In this document: piece after piece, positions 40,901-50,530 of the stretch
Layout: every line of letters begins with the position of its first letter
How positions within the stretch are numbered: position 1 is the stretch's first letter
Assembly (NCBI GenBank): GCA_033763935.1
Contig: JANRJO010000006.1
Span: 30,324-94,323 of the forward strand
Length of the DNA stretch: 64,000 nt
From: DALYJJ01 sp033763935
Lineage (GTDB): Bacteria; Acidobacteriota; Terriglobia; Bryobacterales; Bryobacteraceae
Direction of reading: 5' to 3'
Notes under the pieces: generated by a model
What the model saw: the letters and a program-made list of their open reading frames with translations, nothing else
Told to the model about the DNA's origin: nothing
Database searches by the model: none
Position numbers and translations under genes: made by a program

Positions 40901-43208
40901 GGCGGCGGTAGCGGCGGCGCTGGCTGTCCTTTTGGTGGTGGGAACGGCGCCGGCGGAAGCCGCGCGCGGGAAACAGAAGCGGCCGGCGGCGCGCGCCAAA
41001 GCGGCGAGCAAGAAGGCGAAGCCGAAGGCCTCCGCTTCGGGAGCGGCAAAGACTGCAAAGGCGGTACCGCGCCGGCTGCCGGGCGACTTCGAGGACCTGG
41101 CGCGGGTCTATCGCGCCACGCCGACTCCACAGGGGCGCGCGGCGCTAATGGACTACGCGCTTCGCAACAAGGACGTCTTTGGGGTGCTGGCGCGGCTGAC
41201 ACTGGGTGTCACGGACCTGGAACAAGGCCGGCACGCGGACGCCGCGGCGCATCTAGAAATGGTTCGGGCCAAGCTGCCTCAACTGGACGACTACACGGGG
41301 TTGTGGCTCGGTACGGCACGGCTGGAGCAAGGGGACGCCCCGGGGGCGGTGCGCGTTTTGGAAGCGGTTTGGAAGCACACGCCGGCGTCGCCTGTCGTAA
41401 CTCCGGCGCTGGGGACGGCGGCGCGGGCCTACGCACTCTTGGGACAGCCGGGCTCCGCCGTGGCACTCCTGGTGAAACACCGGGACCGGCTCGCGCAGCC
41501 GAAGGGGGACGCCGCGCTGGCGGGCGCGCTGGAGGCGGCGCAGGATCCGGCGGGCGCGGCAGCCGCTTGGCAGCGGGTGTACTACGGGTACCCGAATTCG
41601 GCGGAGGCGGCGGATGCGACGGCGGCATTGGAACGGCTCCGGGAGCGATTGGGCGCGGCGTATCCGCCGCCGCTGCCGGGAGCGATGCTGGCGCGCGCCG
41701 ACAAGCTGCTGGCGGCAAAGCGCTACGACGCGGCGCGGCGGGAGTACCAGACGCTGACGACCGTTCTGACCGGCGCAAACCGCGACCTGGCGCAGGTCCG
41801 GTTGATTCGTGTGGACTTTGAGGAACGGAGCACGGCAGCGGCGCTGCGACGGTGGAAGTCGCTGGAAGTGAGCGACCCGGAAGCCGATGCCGAAAGGCTC
41901 TTCTGGATCTCGGCGGCGGGACGGCGCCTGGAAGACGATAGCGATATCGAATACGCGGTGGACTTGCTCAACCGTAAGCATTCCGCCTCAAAACACCGGC
42001 TTTCCGCTTTGGTCGCCGCAGGCAACCGATGGCTGGTGGAGAACGGCCATGAGCGGTACGAGAACTACTACCGGGCAGCTGCGGAAGGCTTTCCTGGGGA
42101 AGAGGACGGCGCCTACGCCCATTGGAAGGTCGCTTGGCGCCACTACCTGGAACGGAGCACGGAGGCAGGCCCGGAACTGGAACGTCATTTGCGGGACTGG
42201 CCCTCATCCGATAAAGCCAGCGCCGCGATGTACTACCTGGGGCGAATGGCGGAGGAGCGCGGCCAGAAGGGGAAGGCGGCGACCTGGTTTTCGGGGATCG
42301 TTGAGCGCTTTCCGAACTCTTACTACGCGATGCTGAGCCGGGAAAAACTGGCGTCGATGTCGCGCATTCGGCCGGATGCCGAGGTTCAGGCCGTACTGGA
42401 GCGGGTGAAAACGCCCAAGCGCTTTGAAACTTCACCGTTTGAAAACACAGCCGCAGTCCGGCAACGATCTGAACGGGCGCGCCTGCTCTCCACCGCTGGC
42501 CTGGATGAATGGGCTGAGGGTGAACTTCGGTTCGGAGCGAAAAACGATTGCCCGCCGGGACTGCTGGCGATGGAACTGGCGGCGTTACTCAGCAAGCGGG
42601 GGGTACCGGACGAAGGGATTCGAGCGATCAAGACGATGGTGCCGGGCTACCTGTACCTGCCGATGGACGCGGCGCCGCCCGAGTTCTGGCGGCTGGCGTT
42701 CCCGATGCCGTACCGAAACGTACTGGAAACCTATGCACGCGGGAACGGCCTGGACCCCTTTCAGGTAGCGGCGCTCATTCGGCAGGAGTCCGAGTTCAAC
42801 CCTCGGGCTGTTTCGCGTGCGAAAGCGTACGGTTTAACGCAGGTTCTGCCCTCAACGGGGCGGCAATTAAGCCGCCGTTTAGGCATCCGTCGATTTACAA
42901 CAAGTCTGCTCTATCAACCGGACGTTAACCTGAAGATCGGATCCTATTATTTGAGGTCTGTTCTTGACCAATACAATGGCCGCTGGGAACCGGCGCTGGC
43001 TAGCTACAATGCCGGCAAAACTCGGGTCGACCGCTGGTTGAGCTGGGGTAACTTCAGGGAACCAAGCGAGTTCGTCGAAACAATTCCGTTCACTGAGACG
43101 CGCGAGTACGTGCAGATTGTCTTGCGGAACGCGGACATCTACCGCAAACTGTACGGACCGAGTACGCTGGCCGGCCAGGCGGGGGAGGGGCGCGACACCC
43201 CGCAGTAA
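40857..43208 (+). CDS. Soluble lytic murein transglycosylase with helical superhelix
   Basis: A 783-residue exported enzyme. After an uncleaved-looking or late signal (FRAAVAAALAVLLVVGTAPA) and a Lys/Ala-rich linker comes a long TPR-like helical region of about 500 residues, as in Slt70. The SLT domain follows near 630-760: LIRQESEFNPRAVSRAKAYG with the catalytic Glu644, LTQVLPSTGRQLSRRLGI, and LASYNAGKTRVDRW. It would cleave peptidoglycan with 1,6-anhydro ring formation. ATG codons at 40854 and 40857 both lie within the upstream gene. Confidence 0.9.
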   Translation: MRHFWELSIRGRWFRAAVAAALAVLLVVGTAPAEAARGKQKRPAARAKAASKKAKPKASASGAAKTAKAVPRRLPGDFEDLARVYRATPTPQGRAALMDYALRNKDVFGVLARLTLGVTDLEQGRHADAAAHLEMVRAKLPQLDDYTGLWLGTARLEQGDAPGAVRVLEAVWKHTPASPVVTPALGTAARAYALLGQPGSAVALLVKHRDRLAQPKGDAALAGALEAAQDPAGAAAAWQRVYYGYPNSAEAADATAALERLRERLGAAYPPPLPGAMLARADKLLAAKRYDAARREYQTLTTVLTGANRDLAQVRLIRVDFEERSTAAALRRWKSLEVSDPEADAERLFWISAAGRRLEDDSDIEYAVDLLNRKHSASKHRLSALVAAGNRWLVENGHERYENYYRAAAEGFPGEEDGAYAHWKVAWRHYLERSTEAGPELERHLRDWPSSDKASAAMYYLGRMAEERGQKGKAATWFSGIVERFPNSYYAMLSREKLASMSRIRPDAEVQAVLERVKTPKRFETSPFENTAAVRQRSERARLLSTAGLDEWAEGELRFGAKNDCPPGLLAMELAALLSKRGVPDEGIRAIKTMVPGYLYLPMDAAPPEFWRLAFPMPYRNVLETYARGNGLDPFQVAALIRQESEFNPRAVSRAKAYGLTQVLPSTGRQLSRRLGIRRFTTSLLYQPDVNLKIGSYYLRSVLDQYNGRWEPALASYNAGKTRVDRWLSWGNFREPSEFVETIPFTETREYVQIVLRNADIYRKLYGPSTLAGQAGEGRDTPQ

Positions 43209-43217
43209 TGGCAATTT

Positions 43218-43239
43218 ATTGGAATTAGGACCTTCCAAT
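43218..43239. repeat. Hairpin-forming repeat before a small conserved gene
   Basis: ATTGGAA (43218-43224) and TTCCAAT (43233-43239) are perfect inverted arms with an eight-base loop. GGAATT and AATTCC in the same stretch allow an alternative pairing. It lies between the lytic-transglycosylase stop and the next gene, without a T-run. It may stabilise mRNA or regulate the next gene. Confidence 0.45.
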
Positions 43240-43284
43240 TCCTTCGCAGTTATGAGAATCTGTTAAGGGATTGGGGAGAGTCCA

Positions 43285-43671
43285 ATGCTACCCAACTTTC
43301 TACTGCCGGAGACCACCGCGCGTGAAGATGGATCGGGGCCGGTCCTGGAACTTGGCGAATCCGCAGGGAAGCTGCTGGTATTAACGCTAGGGATCACGCG
43401 GATCATTGAACAGGAGAGTCTCGATCTTTCGATTTGGGGCTCGGCAGACGGCGTGGAGTGGGGAAGCCGCGCTCTGGTCGCTTTTCCGCAGAAGTTCTAC
43501 TGCGGCACCTACACGATGCTGCTTGACCTGACCGACCGACCAGAGGTCCGGCACATCCGCGTGCAGTGGAAGATGAACCGCTGGGGTCGGGGCGACTCCA
43601 AACCGTTATTCGGGTTTTACGTGTTTGGGCAAGTGTCCGCCGACGACCGGGTGATGGCGGTCGCCGGCTAA
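43285..43671 (+). CDS. Conserved-looking 128-residue hypothetical protein
   Basis: A soluble 128-residue protein without a signal or membrane segment. It is probably all beta (GKLLVLTLGITRIIEQESLD, SIWGSADGVEWGSRALVAFP, YTMLLDLTDRPEVRHIRVQW). The pattern resembles discoidin or jelly-roll-like folds, but this is not a firm assignment. GGGGAGAG precedes the ATG, a good ribosome site. It ends just before the convergent larB gene. Confidence 0.6.
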   Translation: MLPNFLLPETTAREDGSGPVLELGESAGKLLVLTLGITRIIEQESLDLSIWGSADGVEWGSRALVAFPQKFYCGTYTMLLDLTDRPEVRHIRVQWKMNRWGRGDSKPLFGFYVFGQVSADDRVMAVAG

Positions 43672-43683
43672 CTCCTCTGGCAC

Positions 43684-44430
<747 letters not shown>

Positions 44431-44441
44431 AGAGAATCGGT

Positions 44442-44903
44442 TTAGAACGAAAGGCGCTGTCCCGGTTTCAGGCCGTACTTGGAGGCCATTCCTCCAGCGA
44501 GCTCGAGAACGTACTGCGATGGCGCCGCGCCGCCGTAGCTGGGACATTCGCTGGCTTTGGTGGCACAGGGCGGAGCGTTCTCTTTGATTTCGACGATGAC
44601 GCGATTGGCATCCATCCAAATTATGTCCAACGGGATCTTCACCTGGTACATCCAATAGGTGTAAACGCTGGGCCTTTGATGGATGAAGAGCATGCCTCGA
44701 TCCGGGGCGATCGACTCACGAAACATCATGCCGCGCGCGATTTCGATGTCGGACACCTGCACTTCAGCCTTGATTTTCTGTCCGAACGGCAGAGTGATGG
44801 TCTTGGTTCGAAGGTCCGCAAGCGAGGCCTCGTCTTTGTTGCACGAGAAGGCGCACAGAGCCAGGATGGCGGCGGCAGCACAAAGCCATGTACGAGATGG
44901 CAT
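44442..44903 (-). CDS. Exported DUF192 protein
   Basis: A 153-residue protein. The N-terminus (CAAAAILALCAFSCNK) is a signal that ends in a Cys, suggesting a lipoprotein, though the lipobox is imperfect. The DUF192 core is clear: VQVSDIEIARGMMFRESIAP, GMLFIHQRPSVYTYWMYQVK, PLDIIWMDANRVIVEI and YVLELAGGMASKYGLKPGQR. Function of the family is unknown. It precedes larB on the same strand by 11 bases. Its ATG is eight bases from the divergent prenyltransferase start. Confidence 0.85.
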   Translation of the reverse strand: MPSRTWLCAAAAILALCAFSCNKDEASLADLRTKTITLPFGQKIKAEVQVSDIEIARGMMFRESIAPDRGMLFIHQRPSVYTYWMYQVKIPLDIIWMDANRVIVEIKENAPPCATKASECPSYGGAAPSQYVLELAGGMASKYGLKPGQRLSF

Positions 44904-44911
44904 GAACTAAG

Positions 44912-45820
44912 ATGGTAACGTCAACCACCCGCTTCATGCAGGCCCCATCGTTCTTCCGCCGTCTGCTTCTCACGCTCGAGATGATCAAGTTCGAGCACTC
45001 CGTTTTTGCTCTGCCGTTTGCGCTGACGGGTGCGCTGCTGGCGTGGCGGGAAGAGGGCTTCGGGACGGAGCGGCTGGCGTGGCGACTGGTGTGGATTGTG
45101 GTGGCGATGGTGAGCGCGCGTTCGGCAGCGATGGCGTTCAATCGGATTCTGGACCAGGCGATTGACGCGAGGAATCCGCGTACGGCGGCGCGGCACCTGC
45201 CGGCAGGGCTGCTGTCGCGGCGCTTTGCGTGGGGGTTCACCATCGCGGCCAGCGCGGGCTTTTTGCTCGCGGCGCGCATGCTGAATCCGTTGTGTTTTCT
45301 GCTGGCGCCGGTGGCGCTGGCCATCGTCTTCTTCTATTCCTTCTGTAAGCGCTTCACTTCGTTGTCGCACGTAGTTCTCGGCTTCTGTTTGGGCATCGCG
45401 CCGGCGGCGGCGTGGATTGCGATGCGCGGGGAACTCGATGTTCGGATCCTGTGGCTCACGGCGGCGGTGACGTTCTGGACGGCGGGTTTTGACATCATCT
45501 ACTCGTGCCAGGATTACGAGTTCGACCGGCGGCACGGGCTGTTCAGCCTTCCCAGCCGGATCGGCATCCCGGCGGCGCTCTGGATCTCGCGCCTGCTGCA
45601 TGCGGGCATGCTGGCTTGCCTGGCGATGCTGGCGATTTCGTTTTCCCTGGGTGCGGTGAGCGCGGCCGGCATTGCGATGGTGGCGGCGCTGCTCCTGTGG
45701 GAGCACCGGCTGGTGCGGGCCGACGATCTTTCGCGCGTAGACGCGGCGTTCTTCACGATGAATGGCTGGGTCAGCGTGCTATTCTTCGTTTTCTGGGCCG
45801 CTGACATTCTGAGCAAGTAG
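44912..45820 (+). CDS. UbiA-family prenyltransferase (MqnP candidate)
   Basis: A 302-residue inner-membrane enzyme with about eight helices. The first prenyl-diphosphate site is AMAFNRILDQAIDARNPRTA (NRxxDxxxD). The second is DIIYSCQDYEFDRRHGLFS (DxxYxxxD-like). It belongs to the 4-hydroxybenzoate polyprenyltransferase group. The gene ends four bases before mqnE, which favours the futalosine-pathway prenyltransferase (MqnP) over UbiA. An ATG at 44936 gives a shorter start and a less extreme divergent gap. Confidence 0.87.
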   Translation: MVTSTTRFMQAPSFFRRLLLTLEMIKFEHSVFALPFALTGALLAWREEGFGTERLAWRLVWIVVAMVSARSAAMAFNRILDQAIDARNPRTAARHLPAGLLSRRFAWGFTIAASAGFLLAARMLNPLCFLLAPVALAIVFFYSFCKRFTSLSHVVLGFCLGIAPAAAWIAMRGELDVRILWLTAAVTFWTAGFDIIYSCQDYEFDRRHGLFSLPSRIGIPAALWISRLLHAGMLACLAMLAISFSLGAVSAAGIAMVAALLLWEHRLVRADDLSRVDAAFFTMNGWVSVLFFVFWAADILSK

Positions 45821-45823
45821 CAT

Positions 45824-46948
45824 ATGGCACTGGCGCCGATCATTGACGATTCACGATTGAAGCCGATTCTCGAGAAGGTGCAGGCTGGCGAGCGCCTTTC
45901 TTACGACGACGGGCTGCTGCTTTACCAGACTGGAGACCTGCTCGCCGTGGGCTACATGGCGAACCTGGTGCGCGAGCGGCTGCACGGCAACGTGACGTTC
46001 TTCAACGTCAACCGGCACATCAATCCGACCGACGTCTGCGTCGCGAGCTGCCGGTTGTGCGCCTTCGGCAAGAAGGCGAAAGACCCGCGCGGCTACACGA
46101 TGTCGCTCGACCAGGTGTGGGAGACGGCGGGGCGCGGGTGGACGGAGGCCGTCACCGAGTTCCATATTGTGGGCGGGCTGCATCCGGAGCTGACGCTCGA
46201 CTGGTATTGCGAGATGCTCGCCGGTCTGAAGCAGCGCTTCCCGCAGGTGCACCTGAAGGCGTTCACGATGGTGGAGGTCGGCTTCCTGGCCAAGCGCAGC
46301 AAGCTGACGATTCGCGAGACGCTGGAGAAGTTGAAAGACGCCGGCGTCGATTCGCTGCCCGGCGGCGGGGCGGAGATCTTCCACGAGCGGGTGCGGCGCA
46401 TCATCTGCGATCACAAGATCGACGGGGATCAGTGGCTGGACGTGGCGCGGGAAGCGCACCGGCTCGGGCTGAAGTCGAACTGCACGATGCTCTACGGCCA
46501 CATTGAAAACGATGCGGACCGCGTGGATCACCTGGTGCGGTTGCGCAACGTGCAGGACGAGACGGGCGGCTTCGTCACCTACATCCCGCTCGCGTTCCAC
46601 CCCGACAACACTCCGCTGCAGCACATTCCCAAGACGACGGGCTTTGCCGACATCCGGAACATCGCAGTGGCGCGGCTGATGCTCGACAACATTCCGCACA
46701 TCAAGGCGTACTGGATCATGATGACGCCGCGCATCGCGCAGGTTGCCCAGCGCTTCGGTGCGGACGACGTCGACGGCACTGTGGTGGAGGAGAAGATCTA
46801 CCACGACGCGGGGGCGACGACATCGCAGAGCCTCCGCCGCGGCGAATTGCTGCGGCTGATTCGCGAAGCGGGGCGCGAGCCGGTGGAGCGGGATACGCTC
46901 TATCGTCCCGTGCAGCGAACGGAAACCACCTTCACTGTTCTCGTCTAG
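45824..46948 (+). CDS. mqnE: Aminodeoxyfutalosine synthase, radical SAM
   Basis: A 374-residue radical-SAM enzyme of the futalosine menaquinone route. The cluster-binding CVASCRLCAF motif places Cys72, Cys76 and Cys79 in the CxxxCxxC spacing. VTEFHIVGGLHPELTLDWY, SLPGGGAEIFHERVRRIICD and NCTMLYGHIENDADRVDHLV are typical of MqnE. MqnC is related, but the length and these motifs fit MqnE better. It would join 3-(1-carboxyvinyl)oxybenzoate to SAM. It is co-transcribed with the UbiA-type gene. Confidence 0.9.
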   Translation: MALAPIIDDSRLKPILEKVQAGERLSYDDGLLLYQTGDLLAVGYMANLVRERLHGNVTFFNVNRHINPTDVCVASCRLCAFGKKAKDPRGYTMSLDQVWETAGRGWTEAVTEFHIVGGLHPELTLDWYCEMLAGLKQRFPQVHLKAFTMVEVGFLAKRSKLTIRETLEKLKDAGVDSLPGGGAEIFHERVRRIICDHKIDGDQWLDVAREAHRLGLKSNCTMLYGHIENDADRVDHLVRLRNVQDETGGFVTYIPLAFHPDNTPLQHIPKTTGFADIRNIAVARLMLDNIPHIKAYWIMMTPRIAQVAQRFGADDVDGTVVEEKIYHDAGATTSQSLRRGELLRLIREAGREPVERDTLYRPVQRTETTFTVLV

Positions 46949-46965
46949 GCGAAACTGGAAGAGAC

Positions 46966-48225
46966 ATGGCCGATCAACGCTTCCCCTGCGCGGGGCCCCG
47001 CCGCACCGTGCGCACGCGCCGCGTGGACGAGTGCTCCTCGCTCGATGAACTCTTCCGCCACTGCCTGCCGGCGTTCGGCGGGGCCTATTTCCGCCGGATC
47101 TACGACATTCTCGACCGCGCGATCGGCATGGGATGCCCGCTGACACTCGCTATTGCGGGGCCGGTGACAGTGAGCGGACAGCACCAGACGTGGCTGATAC
47201 CGCTGCTCGAGACGGGTTGGATTGCGTATCTCAGCACGACCGACGCGGTCTGTTATCACGACGGGCATCGCAGCCTGGACGAGCACGGCGGGCATCCGGT
47301 GCACGAAGTATCGATCCACTCCGACGACGCCGCGCTGCGCGAGGAGAAGACGATCCGTGTGACCGACATGGCGTTCGACGAGGACGTGCTGCTCGATCAG
47401 GATCGCTTTCTTACGGCCGTATTGCAGAGTTCCGAGTTTCAGCACAAGATGACGGGCACGGAGATGCGCTACCGGCTGGGTGCGCATTACGCGGGGCAGG
47501 AGAGCAAGAACGGCGTGGCGCCGGGCCTTCTGGCGACGTGCCATCGGATGGCGATTCCGGTGTTCGTGGGTGCGCCGGCGGACGGCAGTGTGTTTCTCAA
47601 TTCGATGAAGCTGTGGGCCATGAAGCGCGCCGGGCTGCTCGGCGACTACGGATTCGAACTGGACCTGCACGCGGAGGTCTTCGAGGCCTGCGCCTATCAT
47701 CGCTGGGGCCTGTTTGACCAGGAGCCGTTCGCTTTGGGGACGTTCATCCTGGGCGGCGGCGTACCGAAGAACTACAACCTGCAGCCGGAGCCCGCGTTGG
47801 GGCAGGTGTTGGGGCTGCCGGATGTGCGCGGCTATCACTTCGACGTGCAGATCGTGACGGCGCCGGTGACCGACGGCTCGCTTTCCTCGTGTCCGCCGGC
47901 CGAAGCGGTCACGTGGGGAAAGGTCGACAAGGACCTCTACCTGCAGACCACCGAGAGCCTGCAGGCGGACTACTCGCTGCTGCTGCCGTTTCTGGTGAAG
48001 GCGCTGCTGGATAACCGCGAGCGATACGAAGCGCGCGCCGCGGAGATCGGGATGGAAGCGCTCGCGGCCGAAGACCCGAAGGCAACGGGCTACCTGAGAC
48101 CTCGCGCCGGCTACCGTTTGTTCGAGCGGCGGCAGGAGCTGCTGCGGCGTCTGGAGCAAGCCGTGCGCGATAACGCGGAGTGGCTGGAGCAGACGCTCGC
48201 GTACCCGCTTGCGGCACGGCCGTGA
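46966..48225 (+). CDS. Deoxyhypusine-synthase-like protein
   Basis: A 419-residue member of the deoxyhypusine synthase family, which forms aminobutyl-lysine intermediates from spermidine with NAD. The key Lys is present in AEAVTWGKVDKD (Lys319, equivalent to Lys329 of the human enzyme). NAD-binding-type segments are LTLAIAGPVTVSGQHQTWLI and LGTFILGGGVPKNYNLQPEP. Bacteria lack eIF5A, and some such proteins make homospermidine or other aminobutyl products. It lies 17 bases after mqnE and overlaps the phosphoesterase gene. Which amine it uses is unknown. Confidence 0.85.
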   Translation: MADQRFPCAGPRRTVRTRRVDECSSLDELFRHCLPAFGGAYFRRIYDILDRAIGMGCPLTLAIAGPVTVSGQHQTWLIPLLETGWIAYLSTTDAVCYHDGHRSLDEHGGHPVHEVSIHSDDAALREEKTIRVTDMAFDEDVLLDQDRFLTAVLQSSEFQHKMTGTEMRYRLGAHYAGQESKNGVAPGLLATCHRMAIPVFVGAPADGSVFLNSMKLWAMKRAGLLGDYGFELDLHAEVFEACAYHRWGLFDQEPFALGTFILGGGVPKNYNLQPEPALGQVLGLPDVRGYHFDVQIVTAPVTDGSLSSCPPAEAVTWGKVDKDLYLQTTESLQADYSLLLPFLVKALLDNRERYEARAAEIGMEALAAEDPKATGYLRPRAGYRLFERRQELLRRLEQAVRDNAEWLEQTLAYPLAARP

Positions 48226-48674
48226 TCGTCGGAGTCATTTCGGACACGCACTCACTGCTGCGGCCGGAGGCAATCGCGGCGCTCGCTGGCGTCGAGCACA
48301 TCCTTCACGCGGGGGACGTCGGCCACCCTTCGGTGCTGGAGGCCCTTAAACGGATTGCGCCGGTAACGGCGGTGCGCGGCAACGTGGACGAGGGCGAATG
48401 GGCGCGGGCGCTCCCGCTGCGGGCCACCGTCGATCTTGCCGGGCATCGCGTGAGCATCGCCCACGGCAATGCGACGCCGCCGGATTCCGCAAATGCGTCG
48501 GTTACGGTGAGCGGCCACTCGCATCAACCGTCGATCGAGCAGCGCGGCGATGTGCTGCACGTGAACCCGGGCAGCGCGGGACCGCGACGATTCAAGCTGG
48601 CGGTGACGCTCGCGCTGCTCACCTTGGCGCCCGGCCAAGCGCCGCGGGCAGAGCTAATCCGGCTGCTGCCATAA
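48222..48674 (+). CDS. YfcE/MJ0936-type metallophosphoesterase
   Basis: A 150-residue calcineurin-like phosphoesterase. The metal-site motifs are all present: VISDTHSLL (DxH), HAGDVG (GD), VRGNVDEG (GNxD), IAHGNA (GH variant) and VSGHSHQPSIEQ (GHxH). YfcE-like proteins are small phosphodiesterases. The GTG start overlaps the preceding stop (GTGA), so it is co-translated with the deoxyhypusine-synthase-like gene. The substrate is unknown. Confidence 0.87.
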   Translation: MIVGVISDTHSLLRPEAIAALAGVEHILHAGDVGHPSVLEALKRIAPVTAVRGNVDEGEWARALPLRATVDLAGHRVSIAHGNATPPDSANASVTVSGHSHQPSIEQRGDVLHVNPGSAGPRRFKLAVTLALLTLAPGQAPRAELIRLLP

Positions 48675-48675
48675 T
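48670..48675 (+). promoter_or_regulatory. -10 candidate before the AhpD-like gene
   Basis: CATAAT ends seven bases before the ATG at 48683 and overlaps the preceding stop codon (48672-48674). Start and -10 are too close for a leader with a ribosome site, suggesting leaderless transcription. The -35 is not recognisable. Confidence 0.35.
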
Positions 48676-48682
48676 CGCCTGC

Positions 48683-49078
48683 ATGGCGACTTACGGTCTC
48701 ATGGACCCGGATCAGGCGACGGGCGACGTCAAGGCGGTTTTCGACGACATCAAGGCCACCCGGAAGACAGACTACATCAACAACATCTGGAGAGCGCTCG
48801 CGCACGACCCCGTCCTGCTGCGACGCACGTGGGAGCAGGTGAAGCAGGTGATGGGGCCGGGCATCCTGGATCCGCTGACGAAGGAGCTGATCTATATCGC
48901 CGTGAGCGTCACCACGGGCTGCGGGTACTGCACCGCGTCGCACACGGCGAGCGCCCGCAAGCAGGGGCTGACACCGGAGGCCTTCGCGGAATTGATGGCG
49001 GTTGTCGGGCTGGCCAATCAGACGAACCGGCTGGCCATCGGCTACCAGGTGGAAATCGACGAAAGGTTCCGGGTATGA
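48683..49078 (+). CDS. AhpD-like carboxymuconolactone-decarboxylase-family protein
   Basis: A 131-residue all-helical protein. The redox motif is TTGCGYCTASHT, with Cys80, Cys83 and His87 in the CxxCxxxH spacing used by AhpD alkylhydroperoxidases. KELIYIAVSV precedes it, as in the family. It would reduce peroxides through the Cys pair. An earlier in-frame stretch upstream is not coding. The stop overlaps the VOC gene (ATGA). Confidence 0.87.
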   Translation: MATYGLMDPDQATGDVKAVFDDIKATRKTDYINNIWRALAHDPVLLRRTWEQVKQVMGPGILDPLTKELIYIAVSVTTGCGYCTASHTASARKQGLTPEAFAELMAVVGLANQTNRLAIGYQVEIDERFRV

Positions 49079-49434
49079 GCGTCGGCTTCGAGCACTCGAC
49101 GCCGATCCTGCGCGTGGAGGACATGGACCGGGCGCGCCGTTTCTACGTGGATCGGCTCGGCTTTACGGAGGCCGAGTGGGGCGGCGACGACTTCACCCAC
49201 TTGCAGCGCGGCGGCGCGGGTCTGTACCTGTGCTTGCAGGATCAGGGCCGAGGGGCGGCGTGGGTCTACGTGGGCGTCGACGATGCGGAGAAGCTGCACG
49301 AGGAGTTAATTGCCAAAGGCGTGCCGATCCGCATGCCGCCAACGAACTTTCCCTGGGCGCTCGAAATCGCTGTGGAAGACCCTGACGGCAACGTCCTGCG
49401 CTTCGGCTCCGAGCCGAGACCTAGCGCTGATTGA
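49075..49434 (+). CDS. VOC-family (glyoxalase/bleomycin-resistance-like) protein
   Basis: A 119-residue vicinal-oxygen-chelate protein with two beta-alpha-beta-beta-beta units. Visible pieces are STPILRVEDMDRARRFYVDR, LGFTEAEWGGDDFTHLQRGG and the closing LEIAVEDPDGNVLRFGSEP. Metal ligands would be the first His and the terminal Glu. Members range from antibiotic-binding proteins to dioxygenases, so no activity is claimed. It is coupled to the AhpD-like gene. The end overlaps the convergent SDR gene by 14 bases. Confidence 0.85.
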   Translation: MSVGFEHSTPILRVEDMDRARRFYVDRLGFTEAEWGGDDFTHLQRGGAGLYLCLQDQGRGAAWVYVGVDDAEKLHEELIAKGVPIRMPPTNFPWALEIAVEDPDGNVLRFGSEPRPSAD

Positions 49435-50443
49435 ACTTCTCTTCGGCGCGACGGGTGCGCTCGGTGAGCGGAGATTGCGTGACGTTCGATTCGCTCTCGC
49501 TGCCCAACGCCTTCTCCGTCCCGATGCCGCCCTCCGCCGAGGGAAGGAACCGCTGGGCCACGCTGAGCAAATCGGCCGTGAGCCCGGGGAATACTCCGTT
49601 GAACAGCGACGCGAGCTCCGCCGCTTTACCCAGGATGACCTCCGCTTCGCCGTAGCGCGCCGCCTCGACCACTTCCCTGCCCGCGGCCTCCGCGTCCATC
49701 GCCAGTCCGGGCATCGAATCGGCGGCGGCGAACCACGCGTACTCGGCCTCGTGCTGCCCCTTGAAGTGGGCGTTGCGCGGGCTGCCGGTCGTGATCAAGC
49801 CGGGAATCACGGTGGTGACGCAGATGCCGTGCGGCAACAGTTCCGCGCGAAGCGCTTGGGAGAATCCCGTGAGTGCAAACTTGCCGGCGCAGTAGGCGGC
49901 CATGTGCGGGACGCCGATTCGGCCTCCGATGGAACTGACGTTGACGATGCGGCCTTCACCGCGCTCGCGCATGGCGGGCAACACGCCCTGGATGGCGTGG
50001 AGCGGTCCCCAGAAGTGGGTCCGGAGCGAGTCGTCGAAGTCTTCGACGGTCATGGTCTCGAAGGGACCGACGGCGATGGTGCCGGCGTTGTTTACCAGAA
50101 CATCCACGGGCCCGAGTTCGCCCTCGACTTCGCGCAACATGCGCTCGATGTCCGCGCGGTGCATGATGTCGCATTCGAACGACGCCACTTCGGCGGTCGT
50201 CGACAGTTCGCGCCGCGCCGTATCCAGGTCCTCGCCGTCGCGCGCGCAGATGGCGAGCCGCGCACCCTCCTCCGCCCATAAGCGGGCAAGGATCAGCCCC
50301 AGTCCACGGGAGGCGCCGGTGATCAGCACCACGCGGCCTCGAAAGTCATACCGCCTGCTGCGGCGGACCATCTGCTGCATCCCGAGCAACGCGGTGATTC
50401 CCGCGCCCGCCCACATCAGTGCTTTCGCTTCGCCTCTGGTCAT
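49421..50443 (-). CDS. Short-chain dehydrogenase/reductase with N-terminal hydrophobic segment
   Basis: A 340-residue SDR. After a hydrophobic start (LMWAGAGITALLGMQQM) that may anchor it to the membrane come the cofactor motif TGASRGLG, an Asp-rich helix pair, NNAGTIAVG, the catalytic Ser in IVNVSSIGG and YCAGK. The C-terminal 60 residues, after the usual end of the fold, form a helical tail (VFPGLTADLLSVAQRFLPSA) ending in a charged stretch. It belongs to the large oxidoreductase group similar to ketoacyl or sterol dehydrogenases. Substrate unknown. Confidence 0.85.
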   Translation of the reverse strand: MTRGEAKALMWAGAGITALLGMQQMVRRSRRYDFRGRVVLITGASRGLGLILARLWAEEGARLAICARDGEDLDTARRELSTTAEVASFECDIMHRADIERMLREVEGELGPVDVLVNNAGTIAVGPFETMTVEDFDDSLRTHFWGPLHAIQGVLPAMRERGEGRIVNVSSIGGRIGVPHMAAYCAGKFALTGFSQALRAELLPHGICVTTVIPGLITTGSPRNAHFKGQHEAEYAWFAAADSMPGLAMDAEAAGREVVEAARYGEAEVILGKAAELASLFNGVFPGLTADLLSVAQRFLPSAEGGIGTEKALGSESESNVTQSPLTERTRRAEEKFNQR

Positions 50444-50530
50444 CGCCCCGTTTGACGCCGCAGCGGCTCCGGTTTGTACACGCCAAGAAACGGCTTTCCG
50501 CAGACGGCGTCCATTACTGGGGTTCATCCG

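Noticed and set aside
43218..43239. Hairpin after the lytic-transglycosylase gene as a terminator
   Set aside because: The stem is AT-rich and short and is not followed by a T-run; kept as a repeat only.
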